From Antarctobacter heliothermus (GTDB lineage Bacteria > Pseudomonadota > Alphaproteobacteria > Rhodobacterales > Rhodobacteraceae): a stretch of 64,000 nucleotides of DNA. Shown here piece after piece: positions 27,894-38,083 of the stretch. The notes beneath the pieces are model-generated. The model was not told the origin of the DNA, ran no database searches, and saw only the letters and a program-made list of their open reading frames with translations. A program made the position numbers and the translations under genes. Location: NCBI RefSeq assembly GCF_002237555.1, contig NZ_CP022540.1, forward strand, positions 3,539,001-3,603,000. Reading direction: 5' to 3'. Each line of letters starts with the position of its first letter. Within the stretch, counting starts at the first letter, position 1.

Positions 27894-28811
27894 TTAGATC
27901 CGTTCCAACACCTCTTTCAGCAACCGTTCCGCCGCGCGAGACAGTTTGCGGCTGCCGTCACGGATGACAAAGTAGTTTGGCACGATGATCGGCTGGCGCA
28001 GGTTTACAGCAACGACATTTGCGCCGATGTCGGCGTGCACCAGCAGTTCCTTGACCTCTTCCGACATCGGCGCAATCGCCTGCCCGCGCGCGACTTGCGC
28101 CAGCGCTACCAACAAAGACGAACTGTTCAGCACGCGAAGTGGGATTGGCACACCCTCTGAAAGAAAGGCGGATTCGACCGCCTGACGGATCGGCATCCCA
28201 CGTTCCTGCATGACCCAGGGAAACCCGGTCAACTCGGTCAATTCTACATTGCTGCGCCGCGCCAAAGGATGCGTGACGTGCACAAGCAAAGCGACCACTT
28301 CCGTGCGCGCCGGATGGATATGGAAGTTGCGGCTGTCATGGGTTGGCGGAATCCGCCCAAGGACGAAATCATACCGCCCCTCTTCCAGCTGGCGGATCAG
28401 TTCGGTTGAGGGGGCCACATCGACGGTGATCTCGAGGTCCGGCGTCTCTTCCAGAACTGCTTGGATCGCGGGCGTCAGACAGCCCGCCGCAGGCCCGGTG
28501 ACAGAGCCGACGCGGACCTCACCCAACGCCCCCTCTTGAAGCTGTCGCAGCTCATGCTCCAGTGTTTCGACCTCTCCCATGATGACCCGCGCATGGCGCA
28601 CAAAGGCGGCCCCGGCAGAGGACAGCTCCATCCCCTTGGGGTGACGGACAAACAGCGGGCTGCCAATGGTCCGTTCGAACTCGGACAAAATACGCGAGGC
28701 GGCGGGCTGCGAAATTGCCAGCGCCTGCGCCGCAAGCTGAAGCTGTCGGGTCTCTGCGATCTTGAGGATTAGCCCAAGATGGGCCGGTTTCATGCGTCGT
28801 GCAATGTCCAT
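27894..28811 (-). CDS. LysR-family regulator (GbpR-like), divergent from chvE
   Basis: This 305-residue protein has an N-terminal winged HTH (AAQALAISQPAASRILSEFE, residues 27-46) and a periplasmic-binding-like effector domain, the normal LysR layout and length. It is transcribed away from chvE across a 155-bp gap. In Agrobacterium the LysR protein GbpR is linked to chvE and controls it in response to sugars. The same arrangement here suggests it governs chvE-gguAB and the catabolic genes behind them. An alternative start at Met7 (28793) is possible; neither has a strong ribosome site. Confidence 0.87.
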   Translation of the reverse strand: MDIARRMKPAHLGLILKIAETRQLQLAAQALAISQPAASRILSEFERTIGSPLFVRHPKGMELSSAGAAFVRHARVIMGEVETLEHELRQLQEGALGEVRVGSVTGPAAGCLTPAIQAVLEETPDLEITVDVAPSTELIRQLEEGRYDFVLGRIPPTHDSRNFHIHPARTEVVALLVHVTHPLARRSNVELTELTGFPWVMQERGMPIRQAVESAFLSEGVPIPLRVLNSSSLLVALAQVARGQAIAPMSEEVKELLVHADIGANVVAVNLRQPIIVPNYFVIRDGSRKLSRAAERLLKEVLERI

Positions 28812-28891
28812 GCCAGCAACATATCAAATTCGACATGCAGATCGTCAATAACAGAATTTTACAGGTATGATGTTCGCCGCTACCGTCCCCG

Positions 28892-28912
28892 CCACGGATC
28901 ACCGTTATCCGT
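28892..28912. promoter_or_regulatory. Inverted repeat upstream of chvE, candidate operator
   Basis: CACGGAT and ATCCGTG are perfect 7-bp inverted arms around a 7-bp spacer, 54 bp before the chvE start and in the LysR/chvE divergent gap. The length and position suit a regulator site, though a transcript hairpin is also possible. Confidence 0.45.
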
Positions 28913-28966
28913 GACACATAGGGGCGCGAACGCGGGAGGCGGGGCGCCGATCCTGGGAGGGACATT

Positions 28967-30013
28967 ATGACCATGAAACTTCTGCTCGCTTCGGCGGCAG
29001 TGGCGTTGACCGGCTTTGGCGCCATGGCTGAAACCGTCGGCATCGCGATGCCGACCAAATCTTCATCGCGCTGGATTTCAGACGGCGAGTCGATGGTGGA
29101 ACAGTTCAAGGCCGCAGGCTACGACACCATCCTGCAATACGCCGAGGACGACATCCCCAACCAGTTGGCGCAGATCGAGAACATGATCACCAACGGCGTC
29201 GACGTTCTGGTGATCGCCGCCATTGACGGCACCACCCTGTCGAGCGCTCTGGAAAACGCCCACTACGCCGATATCCATGTGATCGCCTATGACCGGCTGA
29301 TCCGCGACAGCGCCTACGTCAGCTATTACGCAACCTTCGACAACTTCAAGGTCGGCGTGCAGCAGGCCAGTAGCCTTGTCTCCGGTCTGAAGGACCGCTT
29401 TGGCGACGGGCCCTACAATGTCGAACTGTTCGGCGGCTCGCCCGACGACAACAACGCCTATTTCTTCTACAACGGGGCCATGTCGGTGCTGCAACCGCTG
29501 ATCGACGCGGGGACCGTGAACATCGTGTCCGGCCAGATGGGCATGGACACCGTGGGCACGCTGCGTTGGGACGGCGCGGTCGCGCAGTCGCGGATGGATA
29601 ACCTGTTGTCGGCGCACTACACCGACCAGCAAGTCCATGGCGTTCTGTCCCCCTATGACGGGCTGTCCATCGGTATTATTTCGTCGCTCAAGGGCGTCGG
29701 CTATGGCTCTGGCGATCAGAAGATGCCGATCGTTTCCGGTCAGGACGCCGAGATCCGCTCTGTCAAATCCATGCTGGCAGGTGAGCAGTATTCGACTGTG
29801 TTCAAGGACACCCGCGAACTGGCGCGCGTGACCGTGGGCATGGCCGAGGCGCTGCTGGCCGGTGGTGAGCCTGAGATCAACGACACCACCACCTATGACA
29901 ATGGTGTCAAGGTCATCCCGTCCTACCTGTTGGAACCCGTCTCGGTGGATCTGTCCAACTGGGAAGAGATCATCATCGGCTCCGGTTACTACACCATGGA
30001 CCAAGTCAAGTAA
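28967..30013 (+). CDS. chvE: ChvE-like periplasmic sugar-binding protein
   Basis: This 348-residue secreted protein starts with a signal peptide (hydrophobic [14 protein letters not shown], probable cleavage after AMA near residue 21). The start at 28967 follows a GGGAGG ribosome site by 6 bases. The mature part is a type I periplasmic binding fold of the ChvE/MmsE kind that binds monosaccharides such as arabinose, galactose, glucose or xylose and delivers them to GguA/GguB. A hairpin between it and gguA would allow higher expression of the binding protein. The following catabolic genes point to L-arabinose or D-galactose as main ligand; this is inference. Confidence 0.9.
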   Translation: MTMKLLLASAAVALTGFGAMAETVGIAMPTKSSSRWISDGESMVEQFKAAGYDTILQYAEDDIPNQLAQIENMITNGVDVLVIAAIDGTTLSSALENAHYADIHVIAYDRLIRDSAYVSYYATFDNFKVGVQQASSLVSGLKDRFGDGPYNVELFGGSPDDNNAYFFYNGAMSVLQPLIDAGTVNIVSGQMGMDTVGTLRWDGAVAQSRMDNLLSAHYTDQQVHGVLSPYDGLSIGIISSLKGVGYGSGDQKMPIVSGQDAEIRSVKSMLAGEQYSTVFKDTRELARVTVGMAEALLAGGEPEINDTTTYDNGVKVIPSYLLEPVSVDLSNWEEIIIGSGYYTMDQVK

Positions 30014-30036
30014 CGACGGTTCCTCCCGGGGTCCGT

Positions 30037-30054
30037 CCACCCGTCTGCGGGTGG
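30037..30054 (+). terminator. Intercistronic stem-loop between chvE and gguA
   Basis: CCACCCG and CGGGTGG form a perfect 7-bp stem with a TCTG loop, 24 bp after the chvE stop, without a T-run. Such hairpins after binding-protein genes commonly stabilise the upstream message or cause partial termination. Confidence 0.5.
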
Positions 30055-30086
30055 GCGGGCCTTGGCAGTCACGAAGGGGCAAAGAC

Positions 30087-31607
30087 ATGGCGGCGCTACT
30101 CGAAATGCGCGGGATCACTAAGGCGTTCCCGGGGGTCAAGGCGTTGGACGCGGTCAACCTGACCGTCGAGGCGGGTGAGATCCACGCGCTGGTCGGTGAA
30201 AACGGGGCGGGCAAATCCACCCTGATGAAGGTGCTCTCGGGCGTCTATCCGGCGGGCAGCTACGACGGCGAAATTCACTATGATGGCGCGCTGGCGGAAT
30301 TCGCCAATATCTCGGACTCCGAGGCGCGCGGGGTCATCATCATCCATCAAGAACTGGCACTGGTGCCGCTGCTGTCGATTGCCGAGAACCTGTTTCTGGG
30401 CAACGAACGCGCCAAGGCGGGCGTAATCGACTGGCGTGAGACCAACCAGCGCACCGGCGCATTGCTGAAAAAGGTCGGACTGAAAGAGCCTCCCAGCACG
30501 CTGGTGGACAAGCTGGGTGTGGGCAAGCAGCAACTTGTCGAAATCGCCAAGGCGCTGTCCAAGGAGGTGCGTCTGCTGATCTTGGACGAACCCACCGCCG
30601 CCCTGTCGGAAAGCGACAGTCAGGCGCTGCTGGACCTGATGCTGGAACTCAAGACGCAGGGCGTCACCCAGATCATCATCAGCCACAAACTGAACGAGGT
30701 GCGCCGCGTGGCGGACACCGTGACCGTGATCCGCGACGGATCGACCGTCTCCACCATGGACGCCCGCGCAGAGCCGATAACCGAGGACCACATCGTGCGC
30801 GACATGGTGGGCCGCGACATGGCGCATCGCTACCCTGCCCGCGAACGGCGCGCCGGGGATGTGCTGATGGCGGTCAAGGACTGGAACGTCTGGCACCCTC
30901 TGCACACCGACCGGCAGGTCATCCACGACATCAATCTGGCGGTTCGCGCCGGTGAGGTTGTGGGCATCGCGGGTCTGATGGGCGCGGGCCGCACCGAATT
31001 GGCCATGAGCCTGTTTGGCCGCTCCTACGGGCGCGCCATCACCGGCAGCGTCGAGATCGGCGGCACGTCGGTCGATGTCAGCACCGTCAGCCGCGCCATT
31101 GACGCCGGACTGGCCTATGTGACCGAGGATCGCAAATCGCTGGGCCTGATCCTGGACGAGACGATCCAACGCAACATCACCTTGGCCAATCTCGAAGCGG
31201 TTTCTCGCGGGCAAGTCTTGAACGAGACGGCAGAGACCCGCGTGGCCGAGGACTATCGCAAGGCGCTGAACATCCGCACACCCAGTGTCTTTCAGCAGGT
31301 GGTGAACCTGTCGGGGGGCAACCAGCAAAAGGTCGTGCTGTCGAAATGGCTGTTCGCGAAGCCAGAGGTTCTGATCCTCGATGAACCGACCCGCGGCATC
31401 GACGTGGGCGCGAAATTCGAGATCTACGGGATCATCAACGACCTGTCCGCACAGGGCAAAGGCGTGGTCATGATCTCGTCTGAAATGCCCGAACTGTTGG
31501 GCATGTGCGACCGCATCTACGTTATGAACGAGGGCGCCTTTGTGGGTGAACTCAGCGCCGAACAGGCCAGCCAAGAGCGCATCATGTCGCTCATCGTGAC
31601 CGAGTAG
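30087..31607 (+). CDS. gguA: Sugar ABC transporter ATPase, two ATP-binding domains
   Basis: This 506-residue protein energises monosaccharide import with GguB. The first domain has Walker [10 protein letters not shown] and Walker [12 protein letters not shown]. The second domain has the signature [15 protein letters not shown] and Walker [12 protein letters not shown], while its P-loop is the degenerate GLMGAGRTE usual in this family. The start at 30087 gives the normal family length; a longer frame into chvE is ignored. It lies 73 bp after chvE and 11 bp before gguB. Confidence 0.92.
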   Translation: MAALLEMRGITKAFPGVKALDAVNLTVEAGEIHALVGENGAGKSTLMKVLSGVYPAGSYDGEIHYDGALAEFANISDSEARGVIIIHQELALVPLLSIAENLFLGNERAKAGVIDWRETNQRTGALLKKVGLKEPPSTLVDKLGVGKQQLVEIAKALSKEVRLLILDEPTAALSESDSQALLDLMLELKTQGVTQIIISHKLNEVRRVADTVTVIRDGSTVSTMDARAEPITEDHIVRDMVGRDMAHRYPARERRAGDVLMAVKDWNVWHPLHTDRQVIHDINLAVRAGEVVGIAGLMGAGRTELAMSLFGRSYGRAITGSVEIGGTSVDVSTVSRAIDAGLAYVTEDRKSLGLILDETIQRNITLANLEAVSRGQVLNETAETRVAEDYRKALNIRTPSVFQQVVNLSGGNQQKVVLSKWLFAKPEVLILDEPTRGIDVGAKFEIYGIINDLSAQGKGVVMISSEMPELLGMCDRIYVMNEGAFVGELSAEQASQERIMSLIVTE

Positions 31608-31618
31608 GAGAGCCGGAC

Positions 31619-32854
31619 ATGGATATTGCAGAGCACGGGGCCGATGCCCCGCAAAAACAGGGGATCAGCGATTACCTTGTGCGCCACCTGCGCGAATACG
31701 GGCTGCTGTTTGCGCTGATCGCCATCATGGGCTTCTTTCAGATCGTGACCGGCGGCACGCTGCTGAAGCCGGTGAACGTCACCAACCTGCTGTTGCAGAA
31801 CAGTTATATCGTCATCATGGCACTGGGTATGCTGATCGTCATTGTCAGCGGCAACATCGACCTGTCGGTGGGCTCTGTCATGGGGTTTGTCGGCGCGCTG
31901 GCGGCGGTCATGATCGTCGAATGGGAACAATCCACCGCCGTCACCATGATCACCTGCATGATTGCGGGCGGGTTGATCGGCGCGGCGCAGGGGTACTGGA
32001 TCGCCTATTGGAAGATCCCGTCTTTTATCGTGACGCTGGCCGGGATGCTGGTGTTTCGCGGCGCGTCTCTGTGGCTGCTTGAAGGGCAGTCGCTGGGCCC
32101 CTTCCCGCGTGAATTCCAGATGCTGTCCAACGGCTTTGTCCCCGACATCTTTCCGGCGGGGTTCAGCGCCACTGTTGCGGAACTTTTGGGGCAAAAGCGG
32201 ATAAACGTACTGGCGTTTGGAACCGGCCTTGTCGCCGCCGCGCTGATCCTGTGGATGGAGTTGAAGGCACGCGCCCAGAACCGCGCCTATGGTGTGATGG
32301 GCGAACCAAACGCGTTCTTTATCGCCCGCATCGGCATCATCTCGATTGCGCTGATCTTTATCCTGTTCAAGCTGTCGACCTTTCGGGGCCTGCCCAACGT
32401 GCTGATTACCATGGGCGTTCTGACGATCATCTATGCCTTTTTCACCGAACGCACCGTGATGGGTCGGCGCATCTATGCGCTGGGCGGCAATGAGAAAGCC
32501 GCCAAGCTGTCGGGGATCAAGACGGAACGGCTGACCTTTCTCGCCTTTACCAACATGGGTGTGCTGGCGGCGATCGCGGGCATGGTGTTTGCCGCGCGGC
32601 TGAACTCTGCCACGCCCAAGGCGGGCTTTGCGCTGGAACTGGACGTGATCGCCGCCGTCTTTATCGGCGGGGCCTCGATGTCTGGCGGTGTAGGCAAGAT
32701 CGTCGGCGCGGTTGTCGGCGCCTTCCTGATGGGAGTGCTGAATAACGGCATGTCGATCATGGGCATCGGCATCGACTATCAACAGATGATCAAGGGGCTT
32801 GTGCTGCTCGCCGCCGTGATCTTCGACGTCTACAACAAATCAAGGCAGGCATGA
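31619..32854 (+). CDS. gguB: Sugar ABC transporter permease
   Basis: This 411-residue inner-membrane permease has about ten hydrophobic segments and the family motif GNIDLSVGS near residue 77. It is longer than RbsC-type permeases (about 320-330), as expected for the GguB/XylH group. A ribosome site (TAGGAG) overlaps the gguA stop. The sugar-acid dehydratase gene begins 1 bp after its stop, so import and catabolism are co-expressed. Confidence 0.92.
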   Translation: MDIAEHGADAPQKQGISDYLVRHLREYGLLFALIAIMGFFQIVTGGTLLKPVNVTNLLLQNSYIVIMALGMLIVIVSGNIDLSVGSVMGFVGALAAVMIVEWEQSTAVTMITCMIAGGLIGAAQGYWIAYWKIPSFIVTLAGMLVFRGASLWLLEGQSLGPFPREFQMLSNGFVPDIFPAGFSATVAELLGQKRINVLAFGTGLVAAALILWMELKARAQNRAYGVMGEPNAFFIARIGIISIALIFILFKLSTFRGLPNVLITMGVLTIIYAFFTERTVMGRRIYALGGNEKAAKLSGIKTERLTFLAFTNMGVLAAIAGMVFAARLNSATPKAGFALELDVIAAVFIGGASMSGGVGKIVGAVVGAFLMGVLNNGMSIMGIGIDYQQMIKGLVLLAAVIFDVYNKSRQA

Positions 32855-32855
32855 G

Positions 32856-34598
32856 ATGACATTCAAACCCGCACAATGGCCCCGTACTCTGCGCAGCCAG
32901 GCATGGTACGGCGGCACCTCGCGCGATGTGATTTATCATCGCGGCTGGCTCAAGAACCAAGGCTATCCTGATGACCTGTTCGACGGACGGCCTGTTATTG
33001 GCATCCTCAACACATGGTCTGAGCTGACGCCCTGCAACGGCCACCTGCGCGACCTTGCCGAAAAGGTAAAGGCGGGCATCTGGGAGGCCGGTGGCTTTCC
33101 GGTCGAGGTACCGGTGTTCTCGGCCTCCGAGAACACCTTTCGCCCCACCGCGATGATGTTCCGCAACCTTGCCGCCCTGTCGATCGAGGAACAGATCCGT
33201 GGCCAGCCAATGGACGGCTGCGTCCTGCTGGTGGGCTGTGACAAGACCACGCCGTCGCTGCTGATGGCGGCGGCCTCCTGCGATCTGCCGTCGATTGTCG
33301 TCACGGGCGGGCCGATGCTGAACGGCTATTTTCAGGGGGAACGCGTCGGTTCGGGCACACACCTGTGGAAATTCTCCGAGGCCGTGAAGGCCGGTGAAAT
33401 GACGCAAGAGGAGTTCCTTGAGGCCGAGCAGAGCATGTCGCGCTCTACCGGTTCTTGCAACACGATGGGCACCGCATCGACCATGGCCAGCATGGCCGAG
33501 GCGCTGGGCATGGCGCTGTCCGGCAATGCTGCAATACCTGCGGTGGATTCTCGCCGCCGCGTCATGGCGCAACTGTCCGGGCGGCGTATCGTTCAGATGG
33601 TCAAGGATGACCTGAAACCCTCTGACATCCTGACCAAACCGGCGTTTGAAAACGCCATCCGCACCAACGGCGCGATTGGCGGGTCAACCAACGCGGTCGT
33701 CCACCTTTTGGCCATCGCCGGACGCGTGGGCATCGACCTGACGCTGGACGACTGGGACCGCTGCGGACGTGACGTGGCAACAATCGTCAACCTGTTGCCC
33801 TCGGGCAAATACCTGATGGAAGAGTTCTTTTACGCGGGCGGCCTGCCCGTTGTTCTCAAACGTCTGGGAGAAGCAGATTTGTTGCACCGTGAGGCGCTGA
33901 CGGTGTCCGGCGGGGCGATCTGGGATGAAGTCAAAGAAGCGCGCAACTGGAATGAGGATGTGATCCTGCCGGTTGACAAGGCGCTGACCACGCAAGGCGG
34001 GATTGCCGTTCTCAATGGGAATCTTGCCCCCAAGGGCGCTGTGCTGAAACCCTCTGCCGCCTCGCCGCACCTGATGCAGCATCGCGGCCGCGCCGTGGTG
34101 TTCGAGGACATCGACGACTACAAAGCCAAGATTGAAGACGACGCACTGGACATTGATGAGACCTGCGTCATGGTGCTGAAAAATTGCGGCCCCAAAGGGT
34201 ATCCCGGCATGGCCGAGGTGGGTAACATGGGACTGCCACCCAAGGTGTTGAGGCGCGGGATCACCGACATGGTCCGCATTTCAGACGCCCGAATGTCTGG
34301 CACCGCCTATGGCACCGTGATCCTGCACACATCCCCGGAGGCGGCCACCGGCGGCCCGCTGGCCGTGGTCCGCGACGGCGACATGATCGAGGTCGACGTC
34401 CCTGCCCGCCGCCTGCATCTGGACATCCCGGAAGCCGAATTGCAGGCCCGTCTGGCAGACTGGCAGCCCAGCCATGAGCGCGCCGAAAGCGGTTATGCCT
34501 GGCTGCATCAACAACACGTCGAAGGCGCGGACAGCGGTGCCGACCTCGACTTTCTCAAGGGGTGCCGTGGGGCGCCCGTCGGAAAGGACTCGCATTGA
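32856..34598 (+). CDS. Sugar-acid dehydratase (IlvD/Edd family), probably L-arabinonate dehydratase
   Basis: This 580-residue enzyme belongs to the IlvD/Edd dehydratases. Cys60 (LTPCNGH), Cys128 (LVGCDKTTPS) and Cys201 (TGSCNTMG) match the three cluster-ligand cysteines of the [2Fe-2S] L-arabinonate dehydratases. It would convert L-arabinonate (or a related aldonate such as D-fuconate or D-galactonate) to the 2-keto-3-deoxy acid. The operon supplies transport before it and the dehydrogenase and two later steps after it. The stop overlaps the next ATG by one base (TGATG). The exact sugar is inferred from context. Confidence 0.85.
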   Translation: MTFKPAQWPRTLRSQAWYGGTSRDVIYHRGWLKNQGYPDDLFDGRPVIGILNTWSELTPCNGHLRDLAEKVKAGIWEAGGFPVEVPVFSASENTFRPTAMMFRNLAALSIEEQIRGQPMDGCVLLVGCDKTTPSLLMAAASCDLPSIVVTGGPMLNGYFQGERVGSGTHLWKFSEAVKAGEMTQEEFLEAEQSMSRSTGSCNTMGTASTMASMAEALGMALSGNAAIPAVDSRRRVMAQLSGRRIVQMVKDDLKPSDILTKPAFENAIRTNGAIGGSTNAVVHLLAIAGRVGIDLTLDDWDRCGRDVATIVNLLPSGKYLMEEFFYAGGLPVVLKRLGEADLLHREALTVSGGAIWDEVKEARNWNEDVILPVDKALTTQGGIAVLNGNLAPKGAVLKPSAASPHLMQHRGRAVVFEDIDDYKAKIEDDALDIDETCVMVLKNCGPKGYPGMAEVGNMGLPPKVLRRGITDMVRISDARMSGTAYGTVILHTSPEAATGGPLAVVRDGDMIEVDVPARRLHLDIPEAELQARLADWQPSHERAESGYAWLHQQHVEGADSGADLDFLKGCRGAPVGKDSH

Positions 34599-35524
34599 TG
34601 GACATCGCACTCGTAGGCATCGGCAAGATCGCGGTGGATCAACATGTCCCGGCAATCAATGCCTCACCTGACTGGACCCTTGCCGCCACGGTGTCCCGCC
34701 AAGGAAGCGTGGATGGCGTCGACAGCTACACCGACTTTGCCCAGATGCTCGCCGAGCGGCCAGAGATCCGGGTTGTCTCGCTCTGCCTTCCGCCGGTGCC
34801 GCGCTTTGGCTATGCCGCCGCCGCCCTTGCCGCTGGTCGCCATGTCATGCTGGAAAAGCCGCCCGGCGCGTCGTTGTCGGAATGTCACCGACTGATTGAA
34901 TTGGCCCGAGCGCAGGGGGTCACTTTGTACGCCACTTGGCATTCGCGCGAGGCGGCGATGGTCGCCCCCGCCAAGGCGTGGCTGACCGACAAGACCATGA
35001 CCCGCATGACCGTGACATGGAAAGAGGACGTGCGCCGTTGGCATCCCGGTCAGGACTGGATCTGGGAACCGGGTGGCCTTGGCGTGTTTGATCCGGGCAT
35101 CAATGCACTGTCCATCGTGACGGAAATCCTGCCCGATCCCATCCACCTGACCGCCGCCACGCTGGAAGTGCCGGAAAACAAGCAAGGGCCGATTGCGGCT
35201 AGCCTGCGGTTTGCCCACCCAAAGGGTGCCGATGTCAGCGCGGTCTTTGACTGGCGACAGGACGGCGACCAGACTTGGACAATCGAGGTAGAAACCGATG
35301 CAGGCACGCTTGCCCTGCATGACGGCGGCGCGCGTATGGTCATCAACGGTCAGGAGCATCGCGCCGAAGGCCCGACGCTGGAAGGTGAATACCCACGCCT
35401 TTACGCCAACATGGCTGGCCTTGTCGCCACTGGCGACAGCGACGTGGATCTGGCACCCATGCGCCATGTGGCCGATGCCTTTTTGCTGGGACGCCGCGAA
35501 ACCGTTGCCCCGTTCCACGACTGA
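34598..35524 (+). CDS. Gfo/Idh/MocA-family sugar 1-dehydrogenase (L-arabinose/D-galactose type)
   Basis: This 308-residue NAD(P)-dependent oxidoreductase starts with the Rossmann motif VGIGKIAVDQHVPAI and carries MLEKPPG, whose Lys takes part in catalysis in this family. The length and sequence style are those of the D-galactose/L-arabinose 1-dehydrogenases that oxidise the sugar to its lactone, the first step of the non-phosphorylative pathway. The start at 34598 is fixed by a TGATG overlap with the dehydratase. No lactonase gene accompanies it in this operon. Confidence 0.83.
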   Translation: MDIALVGIGKIAVDQHVPAINASPDWTLAATVSRQGSVDGVDSYTDFAQMLAERPEIRVVSLCLPPVPRFGYAAAALAAGRHVMLEKPPGASLSECHRLIELARAQGVTLYATWHSREAAMVAPAKAWLTDKTMTRMTVTWKEDVRRWHPGQDWIWEPGGLGVFDPGINALSIVTEILPDPIHLTAATLEVPENKQGPIAASLRFAHPKGADVSAVFDWRQDGDQTWTIEVETDAGTLALHDGGARMVINGQEHRAEGPTLEGEYPRLYANMAGLVATGDSDVDLAPMRHVADAFLLGRRETVAPFHD

Positions 35525-35551
35525 CCTTGCCCCACCTCGAAAGGACCCGAC

Positions 35552-36469
35552 ATGAAAACGCCCCTGACCGGCATCCTGCCCGTGGCCCCCACGCCGTTCC
35601 ATGACGATGGTCGCGTTGATGAGGACGGCATGCGCCGCGTGCTGGATTGTATCATCGACCAAGGCGTGGATGCGATCTGCATCCTCGCCAACTATTCGGA
35701 ACAGTTTCTGCTGTCGGATGAGGAACGCGCTACCCTGATGCGGATCAGTCTGGAACACGTCGCGGGCCGTGTGCCGGTGATTGTCACCATCAGCCATTTT
35801 CACACCGGCATTGTCGTCGAGCGCGCAAAATCGGCGCAGGCGCTGGGGGCTTCGATGGTGATGATGATGCCGCCCTATCACGGTGTCGGACTGGTGCCCG
35901 GTGAGGCGGGGATCTATGAACATTTTCAGGCTGTTTCAGACGCCATCGACATCCCGATCATGGTGCAGGACGCACCGCTGTCCGGTTGTCAACTGTCGGT
36001 GCCGCTGTTGGTTCGCATGGCGCGCGAATTAGAAAACGTCAGCTATTTCAAGATGGAAATGCCCTTTGCCGCCGACAAGCTGGCCGCGCTGATCGAGGCG
36101 GGTGGCGATCACATCGTCGGCCCCTTTGACGGCGAAGAGGCCGCGACCCTGCTGGCCGATCTGGACGCAGGCTGTACCGGGACCATGACCTCGGGGCTGC
36201 AATGCGAACATATCGGTGTCATCATCCGCAGCTATATGGCAGGTGACAAGGACGCCGCCTTGGCGCAATGGACGCGCTGCCTGCCGCTGATCAACCACGA
36301 AAACCGCCAATGCGGTTTGCGCGCCACCAAGGTGGTGATGAAAGAGGGCGGCGTCATCGGGTCGGACCATGTACGCCACCCGCTCAAACCCATGTCCGCG
36401 CGCACGCGCGACCGCCTGCTGTATCTTGCGGGCGAGATGGACCTCATTGCCCTGAAATGGGGCAAATAA
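35552..36469 (+). CDS. DHDPS/NAL-family enzyme, probably 2-keto-3-deoxy-L-arabinonate dehydratase
   Basis: This 305-residue TIM-barrel protein of the dihydrodipicolinate synthase family has the Schiff-base Lys167 in SYFKMEMPF and the N-terminal TGILPVAPTPF motif. In the L-arabinose route a member of this family dehydrates 2-keto-3-deoxy-L-arabinonate to 2-oxoglutarate semialdehyde; an aldolase is the alternative. The dehydratase reading is favoured because the next gene encodes the enzyme that uses that semialdehyde. It begins 27 bp after the dehydrogenase gene. Confidence 0.83.
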   Translation: MKTPLTGILPVAPTPFHDDGRVDEDGMRRVLDCIIDQGVDAICILANYSEQFLLSDEERATLMRISLEHVAGRVPVIVTISHFHTGIVVERAKSAQALGASMVMMMPPYHGVGLVPGEAGIYEHFQAVSDAIDIPIMVQDAPLSGCQLSVPLLVRMARELENVSYFKMEMPFAADKLAALIEAGGDHIVGPFDGEEAATLLADLDAGCTGTMTSGLQCEHIGVIIRSYMAGDKDAALAQWTRCLPLINHENRQCGLRATKVVMKEGGVIGSDHVRHPLKPMSARTRDRLLYLAGEMDLIALKWGK

Positions 36470-36480
36470 GGAGATAACTC

Positions 36481-38001
36481 ATGCCCGACACCTACACCCC
36501 TCACGGCAAGCACCTGATCGCAGGCGAGTGGGTCGCCAGCGCGGCGACCTTTGCCTCTGACCCGGCGCACGGCCCGTCCCATGCCTATGCCATCGGCACC
36601 CCCGAGTTGGTCGACCGCGCCTGCGTCGCGGCAGAGGCGGCGTTCGAGAGCTATGGCCAGACCGCGCGCGCCGACCGCGCCGCGTTCCTGCACGCCATCG
36701 CCGATGAGATCGAGGCCCGCGGCCCGCAGATCACCCAGATCGGCACCCAGGAAACCGGCCTGCCAGAGGCCCGTCTGAACGGCGAACGCGGCCGCACCAC
36801 CGGCCAGCTACGCCTCTTCGCCGAGCATATCCTCAAGGGCGACTATCTGGACCGCCGCCACGACAAGGCCCTGCCGGACCGCGCCCCGCTGCCGCGTCCC
36901 GACCTCAAGATGGTGCAGCGCCCGATCGGCCCGGTCGCCGTCTTTGGCGCGTCGAACTTTCCGCTCGCCTTTTCCACCGCCGGCGGCGACACCGCCAGCG
37001 CGCTGGCCGCCGGATGCCCGGTGGTGGTCAAGGGCCATTCCGCCCATCCCGGCACCGGCGAGATCGTCGCCGAGGCCATTCACGCCGCCATCGCCACCTG
37101 CGGCATCCATCCCGGCACCTTCAGCCTGATCCAGGGCGGCAAACGCGATGTCGGCACCGCCCTTGTCCAGCACCCGCTGATCCGCGCCGTCGGCTTTACC
37201 GGCAGCCTCGGCGGCGGGCGGGCGTTGTTCGACCTTTGCGCCAGCCGCCCCGAACCGATCCCCTTCTTCGGCGAGCTGGGCAGCGTCAACCCGATGTTCA
37301 TCCTGCCGCAGGCGACAGCGGCGCGCGGGGCGCAGATCGGCACGGACTGGGCGGCCTCCCTGACCATGGGGGCCGGACAGTTCTGCACCAACCCCGGCAT
37401 CGCCGTGGTGGAAACCGGCCCACAGGGCGACGCCCTGGTCGCCGCCGCGGCCGAGGCGTTGAAGGGCGTTCAGACCCAATGCATGCTCACCGACGGTATC
37501 GCCGAGGCGTATAGAAACGGTAAACAGCGCTTTGACAGCCGCAATCCGGTGCGCCCGGTGCTGACCACCGACAGCGAGGGCCGCAACGCCGCCCCCAACC
37601 TCTATGAGACCGACGCCGCGCAGTACCTGCAGGATCACAGCCTTGGCGAAGAGGTCTTCGGCCCCCTCGGCCTGGTGGTGCGCGTTTCTGGCGCCGACGA
37701 GATGGAAACCCTCGCCCGCGGTTTTGAGGGGCAACTGACCTGCACGCTGCACATGGATACCGGCGACACCGACCTTGCCCGCCGCCTGATGCCGGTGCTG
37801 GAACGCAAGGCCGGCCGCCTGCTGGTCAACGGCTTTCCCACCGGCGTCGAGGTCAGCGACACAATGGTCCACGGCGGACCCTACCCCGCCTCCACCAACT
37901 TCGGCGCAACATCCGTCGGAACCATGGCCATCCGCAGGTTCCTAAGACCCGTATGCTATCAAAACTTCCCAGATGACCTGCTCCCCGTTGATCTCAGGTG
38001 A
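36481..38001 (+). CDS. Aldehyde dehydrogenase, 2-oxoglutarate-semialdehyde type
   Basis: This 506-residue NAD(P)-dependent aldehyde dehydrogenase has catalytic Cys302 in GQFCTNPG and Glu265 in FFGELGS. The sequence is of the ketoglutarate-semialdehyde dehydrogenase group with the characteristic GPVAVFGASNFPLAFS. It would form 2-oxoglutarate, which enters the TCA cycle and completes the pathway. It sits 11 bp after the DHDPS-family gene behind a clear ribosome site (AAGGAGA). A strong hairpin follows its stop, so this is the last gene of the operon. Confidence 0.88.
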   Translation: MPDTYTPHGKHLIAGEWVASAATFASDPAHGPSHAYAIGTPELVDRACVAAEAAFESYGQTARADRAAFLHAIADEIEARGPQITQIGTQETGLPEARLNGERGRTTGQLRLFAEHILKGDYLDRRHDKALPDRAPLPRPDLKMVQRPIGPVAVFGASNFPLAFSTAGGDTASALAAGCPVVVKGHSAHPGTGEIVAEAIHAAIATCGIHPGTFSLIQGGKRDVGTALVQHPLIRAVGFTGSLGGGRALFDLCASRPEPIPFFGELGSVNPMFILPQATAARGAQIGTDWAASLTMGAGQFCTNPGIAVVETGPQGDALVAAAAEALKGVQTQCMLTDGIAEAYRNGKQRFDSRNPVRPVLTTDSEGRNAAPNLYETDAAQYLQDHSLGEEVFGPLGLVVRVSGADEMETLARGFEGQLTCTLHMDTGDTDLARRLMPVLERKAGRLLVNGFPTGVEVSDTMVHGGPYPASTNFGATSVGTMAIRRFLRPVCYQNFPDDLLPVDLR

Positions 38002-38024
38002 GACGGGGGGAACTTAACCAAAAA

Positions 38025-38046
38025 GGGCCGCGCAACAGCGCGGCCC
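38025..38046. terminator. Strong terminator at end of sugar operon 1
   Basis: GGGCCGCGC and GCGCGGCCC form a perfect 9-bp stem with an AACA loop, 23 bp after the aldehyde dehydrogenase stop. An A-run (ACCAAAAA) precedes it, which acts as a T-run for transcripts from the other strand. Confidence 0.7.
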
Positions 38047-38083
38047 CAGCCTGCGGTCGAAAAATGGGGGTGAAAGGCTGATC

